64,000 nucleotides of DNA from Macrothele yani (taxonomy: Eukaryota; Arthropoda; Arachnida; Araneae; Macrothelidae). A program made the translations under genes and the position numbers. The stretch is taken from positions 139,893,240 through 139,957,239 of the forward strand of contig CM077013.1 of assembly GCA_039090855.1 (NCBI GenBank), given 5' to 3'. Positions 55,408-64,000 of this stretch are shown here, in pieces (the stretch's first letter is position 1; every line of letters begins with the position of its first letter). The notes under the pieces were generated by a model. That model did no database searches and was not told the DNA's origin. It saw nothing but the letters and a program-made list of their open reading frames with translations.

Positions 55408-56590
55408 ATGGCTCTTTTAAATGAATTTCATGACAAACCTCTTGCAGGCCATTTAGGTATTCGCAAGACCCGTTGTAAATTGCGGGATGTTGCCTATTGG
55501 CCTGGCATGTACCAAAGTGTGCTCGCATACGTTCAATCATGTCACTTGTGTCAGATTAATAATTATCGTAATGGAAGACCGGCCGGTCACTTGAAATCTA
55601 GTTCAAGTTCTCATGTGTTTGATATTATTTCCATAGATTTATTGGGACCTTATCCATTATCTGTTAAAAATAAAGCTCGTTATGTTTTAGTACTCACTGA
55701 TAATTTTTCTAAATGGGTTGAAGTTTTTCCCATTAAAGCCGCTACGGCTGAAGTTATTTGTAATGTCTTAGTTAATGAAGTATTTTCTAGATATGGTGCA
55801 CCTAATAAAGTAGTTTCGGATAATGGTCCTCAATTTATTTCTGACATTTTTGAAAGAATGTGTGCGAGACTACACATTAAACATAAATTCATTTCCCCAT
55901 ATCATCCCCAGAGTAATCCGGCGGAACGTGTTTACCGAACGTTAGTGAAAATGATTGCGACTTTTGTAATGGATCACCATGAAAGATGGGATGACCATTT
56001 AGAACTTTTTGCGTTCGCCCTCCGCTCGTCTGTCCACGAGTCTACTAAAATTACTCCTGCAGAACTTTTTCTGGGTGGCAAAATTAAAACCCCTTTTGAA
56101 AATTTAACGGGGATTATCGACGAACTAAACCAGCGACCAGCTCCGCAATCAGTACACATTATGGCAGAAAAAGCTCGTGTTGCAATGCTAGGAGCACAAG
56201 CGGCTCAAGCACGATATTATAATTCTAGGCGTAGGGAACCAGATCTTGTCGTTGGAGATCTCACTCTCGTGGAAACGCACTTCCAGTCTTCTGTTTCGCA
56301 TACTTTAGTGAAGAAATTTGCACCCAGCTACGAAGGTCCATATCGGGTGGCAAATGTCTTTGAAAATAATATTGTTCTGGAGAAACCGAACAACCATTTT
56401 CAATATGTACATGTTGATCAATGTCGCAAGTATCACGAACGGAATATCGATTTCATTATCAATCCTACTCAACCTTCTGTTCCACAGACTCAAGAATCTA
56501 TATCTCATGTTCAACCGCCGGAAATTTTGGACGAACCACCAAACATTTTTGACGAATCACCAGTGATTTTTCCTTCACCCTCCCCCCTCC
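55408..56590 (+). pseudogene. int: Integrase portion of Pol
   Basis: Begins MALLNEFHDKPLAGHLGIRK. Zinc-binding H-H-C-C region with HLGIRKTRCKLR and SCHLCQINN. Catalytic D,D-35-E: IISIDLLGPYP (Asp), VVSDNGPQFIS (Asp), NPAERVYRTL (Glu). GPYRVANVFENNIVLE follows, the C-terminal SH3-like fold. No clear chromodomain. Coding leaves this frame in the C6 run around 56582-56587; the former frame continues to 56751 but is no longer typical. It is the downstream part of Pol, separated from RNase H by a frameshift at about 55370-55405, so it would not be translated as the sequence stands. Confidence 0.9.
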
Positions 56591-57592
56591 AGCCGAGTTT
56601 CTACACACGCAACCTGATTCTCCCATTAGACCAAGGCTCGAATCGAGTTCGTCGAATACTAGTATCGTTCCTTTCCCTCCAACCATTGCCAAGACTATTG
56701 CTGCGCCGTTTCCGGCTAACTCTGCACCAACGCGGGATACTTCTTCTTTGAATACCTCATCGGAAAGTATTCCTATAGGCAAATCTAAACATCGCCCTGC
56801 ACGACCGCTGAATTACAGCAGCGACTCAGAGACGTAGGACATTTCTGACTTATCAGTTATGAATCCTACTTTTAATATTCCACACCGTCCAGCACCACCA
56901 AAAGCTGGGCGCAAACGTGACTTGTCTCCCAATCTGCTTCGCCGCAACAGCGACGAAGGCAGAAATCTTTGCATCCACCCGGGTTTCGCCCCTGGAACCT
57001 CCGTTCAGGGCAAACAGGGCCGATGCCTGCTACTACTATCATGCCCCGTGGGCGTAAACGAAAGCAAGCGATGTGGCCGGAGACACGTCCGTCCAAAAAG
57101 ATACTGGAAGGACACAACGGGCCCCAGCACCAAGGGACTTCATATCCAAAGCCTGGGGGAGCCCGTTCCTATCAGCCGCAGCAGGGATTTCCGGACCGCC
57201 AGACTTCGGACGTTCCTGACCGTTCTTCTCAGCCGCAGGGATTTCCAGACCGCCAGACTTCTGACGTTCCTGACCGTTCTTCTCAGCCGCAGGGATTTCC
57301 AGACCGCCAGACTTCTGACGTTCCTGACCGTTCTTCTCAGCCGCAGGGATTTCCAGACCGCCAGACTCCTGACCGTTCTTCTCAGCCGCAAGGGATTCCA
57401 GACCGCCAGACTTCTGACCGTTCTTCTCAGCCGCAGGGATTTCCAGACCGCCAGACTCCTGACCGACAGCAGACCGATATTCCAGTTCCATTACCGTCCC
57501 GGAAGAGATCCAAGCCACCTGATTTCACCAGTCCCATTAGGCCTGGAAAACGTTATCGCACTAGAATTTTTATGCGTCCTCGAGATAAGTAA
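56591..57592 (+). pseudogene. low-complexity C-terminal extension, P/Q/S/D/R-rich
   Basis: Continues from integrase in another frame (NTSIVPFPPTIAKTIAAP, RPARPLNYSSDSET), is stopped by TAG 56835-56837, and resumes in the same frame (MNPTFNIPHRPAPPKAGRKR). Near 56970-57000 it shifts to the frame 56969-57592 (PRGRKRKQAMWPETRPSKK). It then has four to six repeats of 42 or 54 bp encoding QPQGFPDRQTSDVPDRSS-like units (57170-57470), a nuclear-localisation-like SRKRSKPP, and ends MRPRDK. No envelope features. Possibly a disordered DNA- or chromatin-binding tail of Pol, or a third ORF. Uncertain. Confidence 0.6.
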
Positions 57593-57782
57593 GTTCTCGT
57601 GGACAGGTTCTTTTCTCAGTTTGTTGTTTTTCCTGCACGACCAGTTGGCGTGTCAGAATTTCTTTTTTTCGTGTGGGCCTATGCATTCTTTTGTGTGTAT
57701 ATATGTGTGTTTTTTTTTATATTTCTTCTATGTCCATCTACTAATCCACTTTTATTTGTATATATCTATGTGCTTAGGGGTA

Positions 57783-58185
57783 AAATAATAAAATTGTTAC
57801 TGTTAGGCAGCTCCAGGTAAATTTCGCTGCTGATACAGTTGTTATGTATTTCAACGAATGAGGCGAACGTAATTTGAAATGAAAATAATAAAATTGTTAC
57901 TGTTAGGCAGCTTCAGGCAATCTTCGCTGCTGATACAGTTGTTATGTATTTCAACGAATAAGGCGAACGTAATTTGACATGAAAAAAATAATAAAATTGT
58001 TACTGTTAGGCAGCTTCAGGCAATCTTCGCTGCTGATACAGTTGTTATGTATTTCAACGAATGAGGCGAACGTAATTTGAAATGAAAATAATAAAATTGT
58101 TACTGTTAGGCAGCTTCAGGCAATCTTCGCTGCTGATACAGTTGTTATGTATTTCAACGAATGAGGCGCACGTAATTTGAAATTA
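57783..58185 (+). repeat. four ~100-bp tandem repeats in the gypsy 3' region
   Basis: Unit: AATAATAAAATTGTTACTGT, TAGGCAGCTTCAGGCAATCT, TCGCTGCTGATACAGTTGTT, ATGTATTTCAACGAATGAGG, CGAACGTAATTTGAAATG. Copies 2-4 are nearly identical, the first slightly diverged. Each contains AATAAAA. Non-coding; could be a structural or packaging element. Confidence 0.9.
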
Positions 58186-58406
58186 AAAAAGTGATTCCTG
58201 CTAGGCAGAATAAAAGGAAAGTATGCCGATGCAGGTTTGGTTTGTTCTACACTACAAATTTCACAGTCGAATACAGATTCGTAAATTGTCATGCCAAGTT
58301 GATAATGTAAATACGGCTACCACCAAACAACAAATCAAAAAAAAGATCGTGAAACGTCAATCATCGAAATGTAAGACTTACACTCCAAAATTGATAGGTT
58401 TTTCGG

Positions 58407-58409
<3 letters not shown>

Positions 58410-58437
<28 letters not shown>

Positions 58438-58451
58438 TTAAGGGGGGATGA
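58410..58451 (+). promoter_or_regulatory. polypurine tract region
   Basis: A long A-run (about 58411-58437) then TTAAGGGGGGATGATG directly before the 3' LTR. The AAGGGGGGATGATG purine stretch would prime plus-strand synthesis. Confidence 0.8.
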
Positions 58452-59057
58452 TGTAACGTATACTCTATATTCACTTTCCTTTTGATTTTACTATCTCTGG
58501 TTATTTTATTTTACTATGTAAATTATCTTCCTACTGAACGAAATATTATTTCACCCGCTGAATGAGATCTGGCAATGAGTGTAAGTCATGACGTGGTGGT
58601 AGCTAGTATATAGGCGCGTTCATCGAGACTTGTGTGGTGGAGTTGTGTTGGTGTTGAGTTGTGTTTGGAGAGCGTTGGTTGTAGCGTTGGAGAGCGTTGG
58701 TTGAGGTGTTGGCGTTGCGAGGTGTTGTTATGAGAGTGTGTGTACTATAAGAGGAAAGTTTATTCATTATTATGTACAAGATATATGAGTGCCTTAGTTG
58801 ACCAAGAGTCTTGGAAATAAACAAGTTTTTCAGTAAGTTCAGTCTTTCTCAATTCATAGTTTTTGTCAGACCTCTGTCTGGCTGTTAGGTTTATGACTTT
58901 GATTACTTAATATAAATAACCAGCGTTGAGACTTTGTTTAAGTTCATAATTAACGAGTAACAACACCCTTTTGGGAATTCATTATTTTGAAGCTTAGAGC
59001 ATTATTATCATTCATAATAATTAGCTTAGCAAAAAGATTATAAAGCTAATTCATTAT
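58452..59057 (+). repeat. 3' LTR
   Basis: 606 bp, same length and by-eye identical sequence to the 5' LTR, including the embedded 73-codon chance frame. Followed by the ACAAG duplication. Confidence 0.95.
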
Positions 59058-59062
59058 ACAAG

Positions 59063-60215
59063 GTTCAGTCGTGGTTTGTTTGGACGTAGCGTGGCTTGTA
59101 AAAGAAACATGCAGATGTCGGATTTGAGAGTCATCTTCCTGTATGAATTTAAACTGGGCCATTCTGCGCGAATTGCCGCTTGAAACGTTCACAAAGTGTT
59201 TGGGTAGAATACAGCCAACGAACGAACCATTCGTCGATGGTTTGTGAAGTTTCGAAGCGGAGATACGAACCTGCAGAACGGAGCTCGTGAACACCGACGT
59301 GTTGCTGTTTCTGGCGATATTCTGTTACGTGTGGTTGAAGCGTACCCCCCGAAAAACGTGTCGTGAGATAGAGGCAGAGTTTTGTGTCCCCCACACGACA
59401 GTTGTTGGGCGTCTGTGCTGGGTAAGGTCAAAAAGCTGGACATGTGGTTGCCGCATGAGTTGACAACGGCCAACCAGACTAAGCGTTTGGAATTCTGCAC
59501 GTCGCTGTTTGCCAGGAATAAACAAAAACCTCTGCTGCATCGAATCGTATCCAGCTAAGAGAAGTGGTTCCTTTATGGTAATCGGAAACAGTCTGCACAA
59601 TGGTTAAACAAACCATAGCCATCTGGGTGGCATCCTAAGCCACCCTTACATACCAAAAAGATGATGCTCCTTGTCTGGTGGTCTACAGGCGGGATACTTC
59701 ATCGCAGTTTCTTGGCAAAAGGCCAAACCATCACTGCAACGTTATTTTGCTGAATTACACCAGATGTAATGGAAATTGCTGCAGAAACAACCGGCTTTGG
59801 TCAACAGACATGGTGATCTTCTGCTCCAGGACAACGCTCGCCCTTACGTCGCACAATGAACGATGCTAACACTAAGTGCCTTGGGCTATGCAGCACAGCC
59901 TCATTCTGCCTATTACCCGAACTTGTCTTCGACAGTCTATCACCTGTTTCGTCGCCTGGATCACTTCCTGTCCGGGAAACAGTTCAAGACAGACAACGAG
60001 GTTCAACGTGCAGTTGATGACTTCTTCGGGTTCCAGCCACAAGACTTTTTTCATTCCGGGATCATGGTCTTGCCGGACAGATGCCAACTATGTGTCGATG
60101 CCGAGAGGGAGTATTTTGCCTTGGTAATAAGTTGTCCTACTTTTCCGTTCTCGCCGGCCATCCACTGTGCTGGTCAGTTGCCTGACATTACATTCGCACC
60201 AACACAATAAAATCC
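59063..60215 (+). pseudogene. mariner-type transposase remnant
   Basis: Start-like ATG at 59109 (MQMSDLRVIFLYEFKLGHSA). HTH region ERTIRRWFVKFRSGDTNLQN. WLPHELTTANQTKRLEFCTSL. The first catalytic motif reads SS-stop-EKW instead of GDEKW. Later segments in other frames: TIWVAS-like text near 59610, DNARPYVAQ remnant near 59830 and YAAQPHSAYYPNL near 59890. C-terminus near 60100 (EVQRAVDDFFGFQPQDFF). At least five frameshifts or stops. The gypsy element lies directly upstream, at or inside its 5' leader. Inactive. Confidence 0.82.
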
Positions 60216-60251
60216 TTTTTTCTGATGATATATATGTTTCGCTTTCGGGAC

Positions 60252-60468
60252 AGCTTTGTTTTGTTTTGATTAAGGGTTTAACGACCATCGTGAGCAACTC
60301 GATAGGCTATAAGCAGTCACCCGTCACTAAATTTGAAGCACTGGCTGCCGGGATGGGAGCGAGCCAATGACGTAAGACAAACACGACACCAATGTCTCAC
60401 AGGGATTCGAACCCGAACCCACATCGGACGATCGGTGTAAGATCAGCGCTTAGACCACTTGGGAGGCT
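60252..60468 (-). repeat. SINE family A, diverged
   Basis: Minus-strand head (box B GGTTCGAATCC; box A weak, CCCAAGTGGTC), core with GCCAATGACGTAAGACAAAC, and a T-rich tail. Older than the other copies. Confidence 0.8.
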
Positions 60469-60553
60469 TCGGGGTAGAAAAGGTGCGTTGCAATAGGCGA
60501 TCGTTACGTAAAAATAATGAATGCATCCCGTGTCCAAGATATAAATAGAATAT

Positions 60554-60779
60554 GTTTTTCTGTTGTTTTTTTCATTGGGATTTAAACGACCACGTGAGCG
60601 ACTCATTGGGCTATAAGCAGTGACCTGTCCCTAATTTGGGATCACTTGTTCCAGGGAAGGGAGAGAGCCAGTGACTTAAGTTTAAGCACAACACACATGC
60701 CTCGCTGGGAATCGAACCCGGACCCATCGCGGACGACTGGTCAGAATCATCGCTTAGACCACTGCGCAACAGGGGCGGC
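60554..60779 (-). repeat. SINE family A
   Basis: Box A TTGCGCAGTGG, box B GGTTCGATTCC, core. Duplication ATAGAATAT at 60545-60553 and 60780-60788. Confidence 0.9.
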
Positions 60780-60903
60780 ATAGAATATCTGTTCGTTTCA
60801 GTTATGCCGTGTGCGTTTGAACTACTACTCATACATCGGAGTAGTACAGACAGGAAATAAAGTTACTCAGCCTTTTTCATTGCAGTCTCACAGTGAAAAA
60901 ATT

Positions 60904-61010
60904 TCCGCGCCGGGGGCACAGTGGTCTAAGCGCTGGCTTCTGACTATTCGTCTGACAAGGGTCCGGGTTCGAATCCTGGTGAGGCATGTTGTGTTTGCCT
61001 TACGGAACTG
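60904..61010 (+). repeat. SINE family A, 5' part
   Basis: Head GCGCCGGGGGCACAGTGG, box B GGTTCGAATCC and the start of the core, cut off at CTTACGGAACTG, where the 1.9-kb repeat begins. The repeat may have inserted here or the SINE may be truncated. Confidence 0.85.
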
Positions 61011-62957
61011 TTTTTTTTAGCACCTCTTTTGTAAAAAAAGATCGTGGTTATGTTACCGGTTTGCCCGTCCGTCCGTCCGCCTGTACCCACGATATCTCTG
61101 CAACTATTAGTCCGATTTGAAAAATTATTTTTGCATTGGGAAGCTTGAAATTTGCGAATGATGATGATCCTGTATTTCGTTTTTTTTTTTTTTTTTTTTA
61201 CGATGTACAATTTCGTCGCTAGGGGGCGTAAATGCAGATGATGTCGAATTCAAAAATACGATTTATTCCACATATTTGCTTCTAAACATCCGATCGAAAA
61301 AATTAATTTATCTTTCGATTCCATTTATGTCGAAGAGTATTTTAGATTTAGTAACTTTTTCAAATTGCGCATAGATTTTCCGCTAGGGAGCGTAAAAGTA
61401 AATTACATTTTTCCCGATAACTCTTCTCCTAAAACTCCGATTTGAAAATTTTTTCTTCAGCGGATACACCTCCTGATGAAAAATATTTCGCATATAATTA
61501 AAAAATTTTGGTAAAAAAATACTTTAGCCACCAGGGGGCGTAAGTGTTAATTTTTGCTTCTGATGTATTTTGCCATAAAATCTGAGCTTCTAAAATATCG
61601 ATTGCAAAATTCTTTCGTGGACTGAGACCACTCACGTTGATAAACATTTTCGGAATATTTTCTTCTTAAAATATTCCACAGGTTCTCCGCCAGGGGCGTA
61701 GATGTATATCTTATTTTTGTCGATATCTCTACTTCTAGGAGTCCGATTAGAAAAATTCCTTGTTTGTTGGATAGTGTTTCCAGTGTGACATGTTTTTATA
61801 TAATTTCAAAATTTTCAAGTAATTCATAGACTTTCCGCTAGGGGTCGTAGAGGTAAATTGCGTTTCCCCTATATCTCTGCTTCTAAATCTCCGATTTGAA
61901 AAATTCTTTCTGCACCGGATACAGCTCCTGAAGGGAAATCGTTTGCACATAATTTCTAATTTTTGTAAAAAAAAAAAATGGTTTGGCCACCAGGGGACGT
62001 AAATCTTAATTTCCGCTTCTGATGTATTTGCAGCAAAATATGAGCTAAATTCTCGACTGAAAAAATTCGTCGTTTGTAGACCGATAGTACTCATGTCGAC
62101 AAACCTTTCAGAAACATTTTCTTCTTAAAAATGCATGATTTGTACGCCAGGTGGCGTAGATGTATATCTTATTTTCGTCAATATCTCTGCTTCTAGGAGT
62201 CCAATTTCAAAAATTCCTTCTTTGTTGGATAGCGTTTCCGATGCGAAATGTTTTTCTTATAAATTCAAAATTTTCAAGTAAATCATAGGCTTTCTGCTAG
62301 GTAGCAGAAAGATAAATTGCGTTTTCTGCGTTATTTCTGCTTCTAAAACTCTGATTTGAAAAATTATTCCTATATCGCATGCATGACCTGATGGAAAATA
62401 TTTTTCACATAATTTCTAATGTTTTGTAAAGAATGGCTTGGCCACCAAGGGGCATAAGTGTTAATTTCTGCTTCTGATGTATTTGGAGCAAAATCTGAGC
62501 TCCTGAAAACTCGCCTAAATTTTTTTTTTTTTTTCGTGGACCGATAGTGCTCATATGGAAAAACCTTTTGAGAATACTTTCTTCCTAAAATAACGCATGG
62601 TTTTCCCACCAGGGGACGTAAAGTCACATCTGATTTTTGTCGATATCTCTGTTTTTAAGAGTCTGATTTGAAAAATTATTTTTGTTGGAGAACGTTTCCG
62701 GTGCGAAATGTTTATCATATAAATTCATGTTTCTCTTAACGCACAAGTCTGCAACCAGAGGGCGTAAGCTCACGATTACGTTTACAGCAATATCTGAGGG
62801 ATTAAAGACGCGATTGAAAAACTTCTTTCTTCCGTCAGATACTATTGTTTTCCATACCGGTTCCATTGACTTGAATAGCTTTGATACATTTAATTTGCGT
62901 CAGAACAAATTCAAAAGACCTGCTTATTACACCCGAAAATTCGGTGTCATCTTGTTT
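61011..62957 (+). repeat. 1.9-kb dispersed repeat of ~165-bp subunits, copy 2
   Basis: Colinear with 36463-38375: TTTTTTTAGCACCTCTTTTG start, a GTCCGTCCGTCCGCCTGT run at 61068, ATATCTCTGCAACTATTAGT, about ten CCGATTTGAAAAATT subunits with CCAGGGGGCGTA boxes, and the ending ACACCCGAAAATTCGGTGTC at 62931. Same orientation, about 24.5 kb apart. Small indels, notably in poly-T tracts, distinguish the copies. Confidence 0.85.
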
Positions 62958-63425
62958 CTCTTTTGATTGGAGGTTTAACGACCACGATAAGTAACTCAAT
63001 GGGCTATGAGCAGTCGCCCGTCCCTAATTTAGGGCTACTTGTTCCAGGGAAGGGAGAGACTCAGTGCCGTAAGACAAACACAACATCCATGCCTCACCTC
63101 AGTGGCGCAGTGGTCTAAGCAATAGCCTCTGATCATTCGTCCGAAAGGGGTCCGGGTTCGAATCCCGAGGTGAGGCATGGATTTTGTGTTTGTCTTACGG
63201 CACTGGCTCTCTCCCTTCCCTGGAGCCAGTGACCCTAAATTAGGGACGGGCGACTGCTTATAGCCCATTGAGTTGCTCACGGTGGTCGTTAAACCTTCAA
63301 TAAAAAAAAAACCACTGCGCAACCGGGGCTGCCAGAACTGGCTCATTACCTTCCCTGGAACCAGTGGTCGTAAATTACGGAAGGTCGACTGCCTATATCT
63401 CATAGATTTGCTTACGGCGATCGAA
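62958..63425. repeat. SINE family A head-to-head pair plus a core fragment
   Basis: A minus-strand tail/core (62958-63098) ends at ATGCCTCACC. It is followed at once by a plus-strand copy (63099-63311: box A TGGCGCAGTGG, box B GGTTCGAATCC, full core, A-tail). Then comes a minus-strand head remnant CCACTGCGCAACCGGGGC (63312-63333) and a plus-strand core fragment to 63425. The best reading is a plus copy inserted into, or recombined with, a minus copy, producing a long palindrome around 63098. Confidence 0.82.
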
Positions 63426-64000
63426 AAAATATCTTTTATACAGAAGTTATGTTTGCGAATCTAAAAGCGAATTCTCTGACAATGAGATCAAAATATTTAA
63501 GACTTCGGATGAATGAAAGAAATTCTAAAAAAAAGTAACTGCCGCAGCCGCTGTTTTAGAAATTTCGCGACACTCGCGCTTTCCTAGCTGGCAGCGCAAA
63601 AGTATTGAACAAAAAAAAATTTTAATTTTCATCGTTTGAAGAGTCACGTGAATACGCGGAAACAAACAGTTTTTCGATTCTGGCGACACTTCAAGAGTTA
63701 TTGTATTTCAAAGTTTTAACTTAGCAAAAACATTTAGCGTTCCGGACACAGTAACAGAACCACGAAACTTTGTAGGCATGTAAGGCCATGGCCGAATTTT
63801 TGCACCTTTTTCACCCTTTTTTTGAATTTCGATTTGATTTACGAGAAATTATTTTTTTTTTTGAATTTCCCAAAATTCTTTATTTCGCGATGGGATCCAT
63901 TTTAAACAAGGGATATATAGCAAACTGTAAATCATAACGCACTGCAATTTTTACAGCATAAACTCACAACTATCATCCCCTTTTACAAAAATGCTTTTTT
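63426..64000. other. AT-rich right edge
   Basis: No recognised gene or repeat family. Short A- and T-runs (63612, 63851). Confidence 0.4.

Larger units (their letters stand above)
51488..59057 (+). mobile_element. complete Ty3/gypsy-type LTR retrotransposon, 7.57 kb
   Basis: Two 606-bp direct LTRs (51488-52093, 58452-59057), a primer-binding site, gag, protease-RT-RNase H-integrase in Ty3/gypsy order, a long low-complexity C-terminal region, a tandem-repeat 3' region and a polypurine tract. ACAAG duplicated on both sides (51483-51487 and 59058-59062) shows direct integration. LTRs look identical by eye, so insertion is recent. Coding sequence has several frame breaks, mostly beside homopolymers. 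No envelope-like gene (no signal peptide or membrane segment). Confidence 0.95.

Noticed and set aside
56859..57788. Envelope-like gene after gypsy integrase
   Set aside because: The repeat part (TARLLTFLTVLLSRRDF) is an out-of-frame reading of the Pro/Gln-rich repeats, and no signal peptide, cleavage site or anchor is convincing.
58603..58824. 73-codon minus-strand ORF in both gypsy LTRs
   Set aside because: Duplicated only because the LTRs are identical; antisense, low-complexity Thr/Asn/Gln text without a domain.

Overview
The window looks like eukaryotic, very probably invertebrate (arthropod-like) nuclear DNA made almost entirely of transposable elements. It has Tc1/mariner, hAT, Ginger-like and piggyBac-like DNA transposons, RTE-type and restriction-endonuclease-type LINEs, a Ty3/gypsy LTR retrotransposon, tRNA-derived SINEs, MITEs, foldback elements and satellites. 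I found no convincing host gene, no rRNA, no functional tRNA and no CRISPR. Nothing fixes the species; 'arthropod-like' is inferred from the mixture of families. All family names rest on motifs read by eye, not on database searches.

Layout. 1-6.5 kb: a Tc1 fragment, a mariner copy carrying a hAT derivative and a SINE, a Tc1 copy, an RTE tail and an element with ends TACGCTTTCCAAC. 6.6-7.7 kb: a compact element with TGTTA ends, CATA duplications and the C-terminal module of a KRBA2/Ginger-type integrase. 7.7-15.4 kb: two inverted copies of a retroelement-like sequence flank an RTE fragment, a Tc1 fragment, a degenerate LINE with a C-terminal restriction-like endonuclease, and a mariner with both ends. 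15.4-22.1 kb: two RTE LINEs head to head, the first nearly full length. 23.5-24.7 kb: a second, inverted copy of the 3.7-4.9 kb Tc1. 27.0-33.8 kb: one old hAT element with a Tc1 and a three-level nest inside it. 34-36.4 kb: minisatellite, palindromes and a large inverted repeat. 36.5-38.4 kb and 61.0-63.0 kb: two copies of a 1.9-kb repeat built from ~165-bp subunits. 38.5-40.3 kb: a Tc1 with a dimeric SINE insertion. 41.3-43.2 kb: a ~65-bp minisatellite whose units carry a pol III box-B sequence. 44.4-50.9 kb: a Tc1 remnant, a MITE, many SINEs and a foldback element inside a SINE. 51.5-59.1 kb: a complete gypsy element with LTRs that look identical. 59-64 kb: a mariner remnant, SINEs and the second 1.9-kb repeat.

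Most transposases and polyproteins are broken by stops or frameshifts. The best preserved are the 13.7-14.9 kb mariner, the 15.4-18.8 kb RTE and the gypsy element. Nested insertions with target-site duplications (TSDs) give relative ages: the two long hAT/mariner hosts are old, and the SINEs and gypsy element are young. One SINE family recurs about a dozen times and is probably the most active recent family. It presumably borrows a LINE's machinery, but I could not tie it to the RTE because the tails differ (poly(A) versus ATG repeats).
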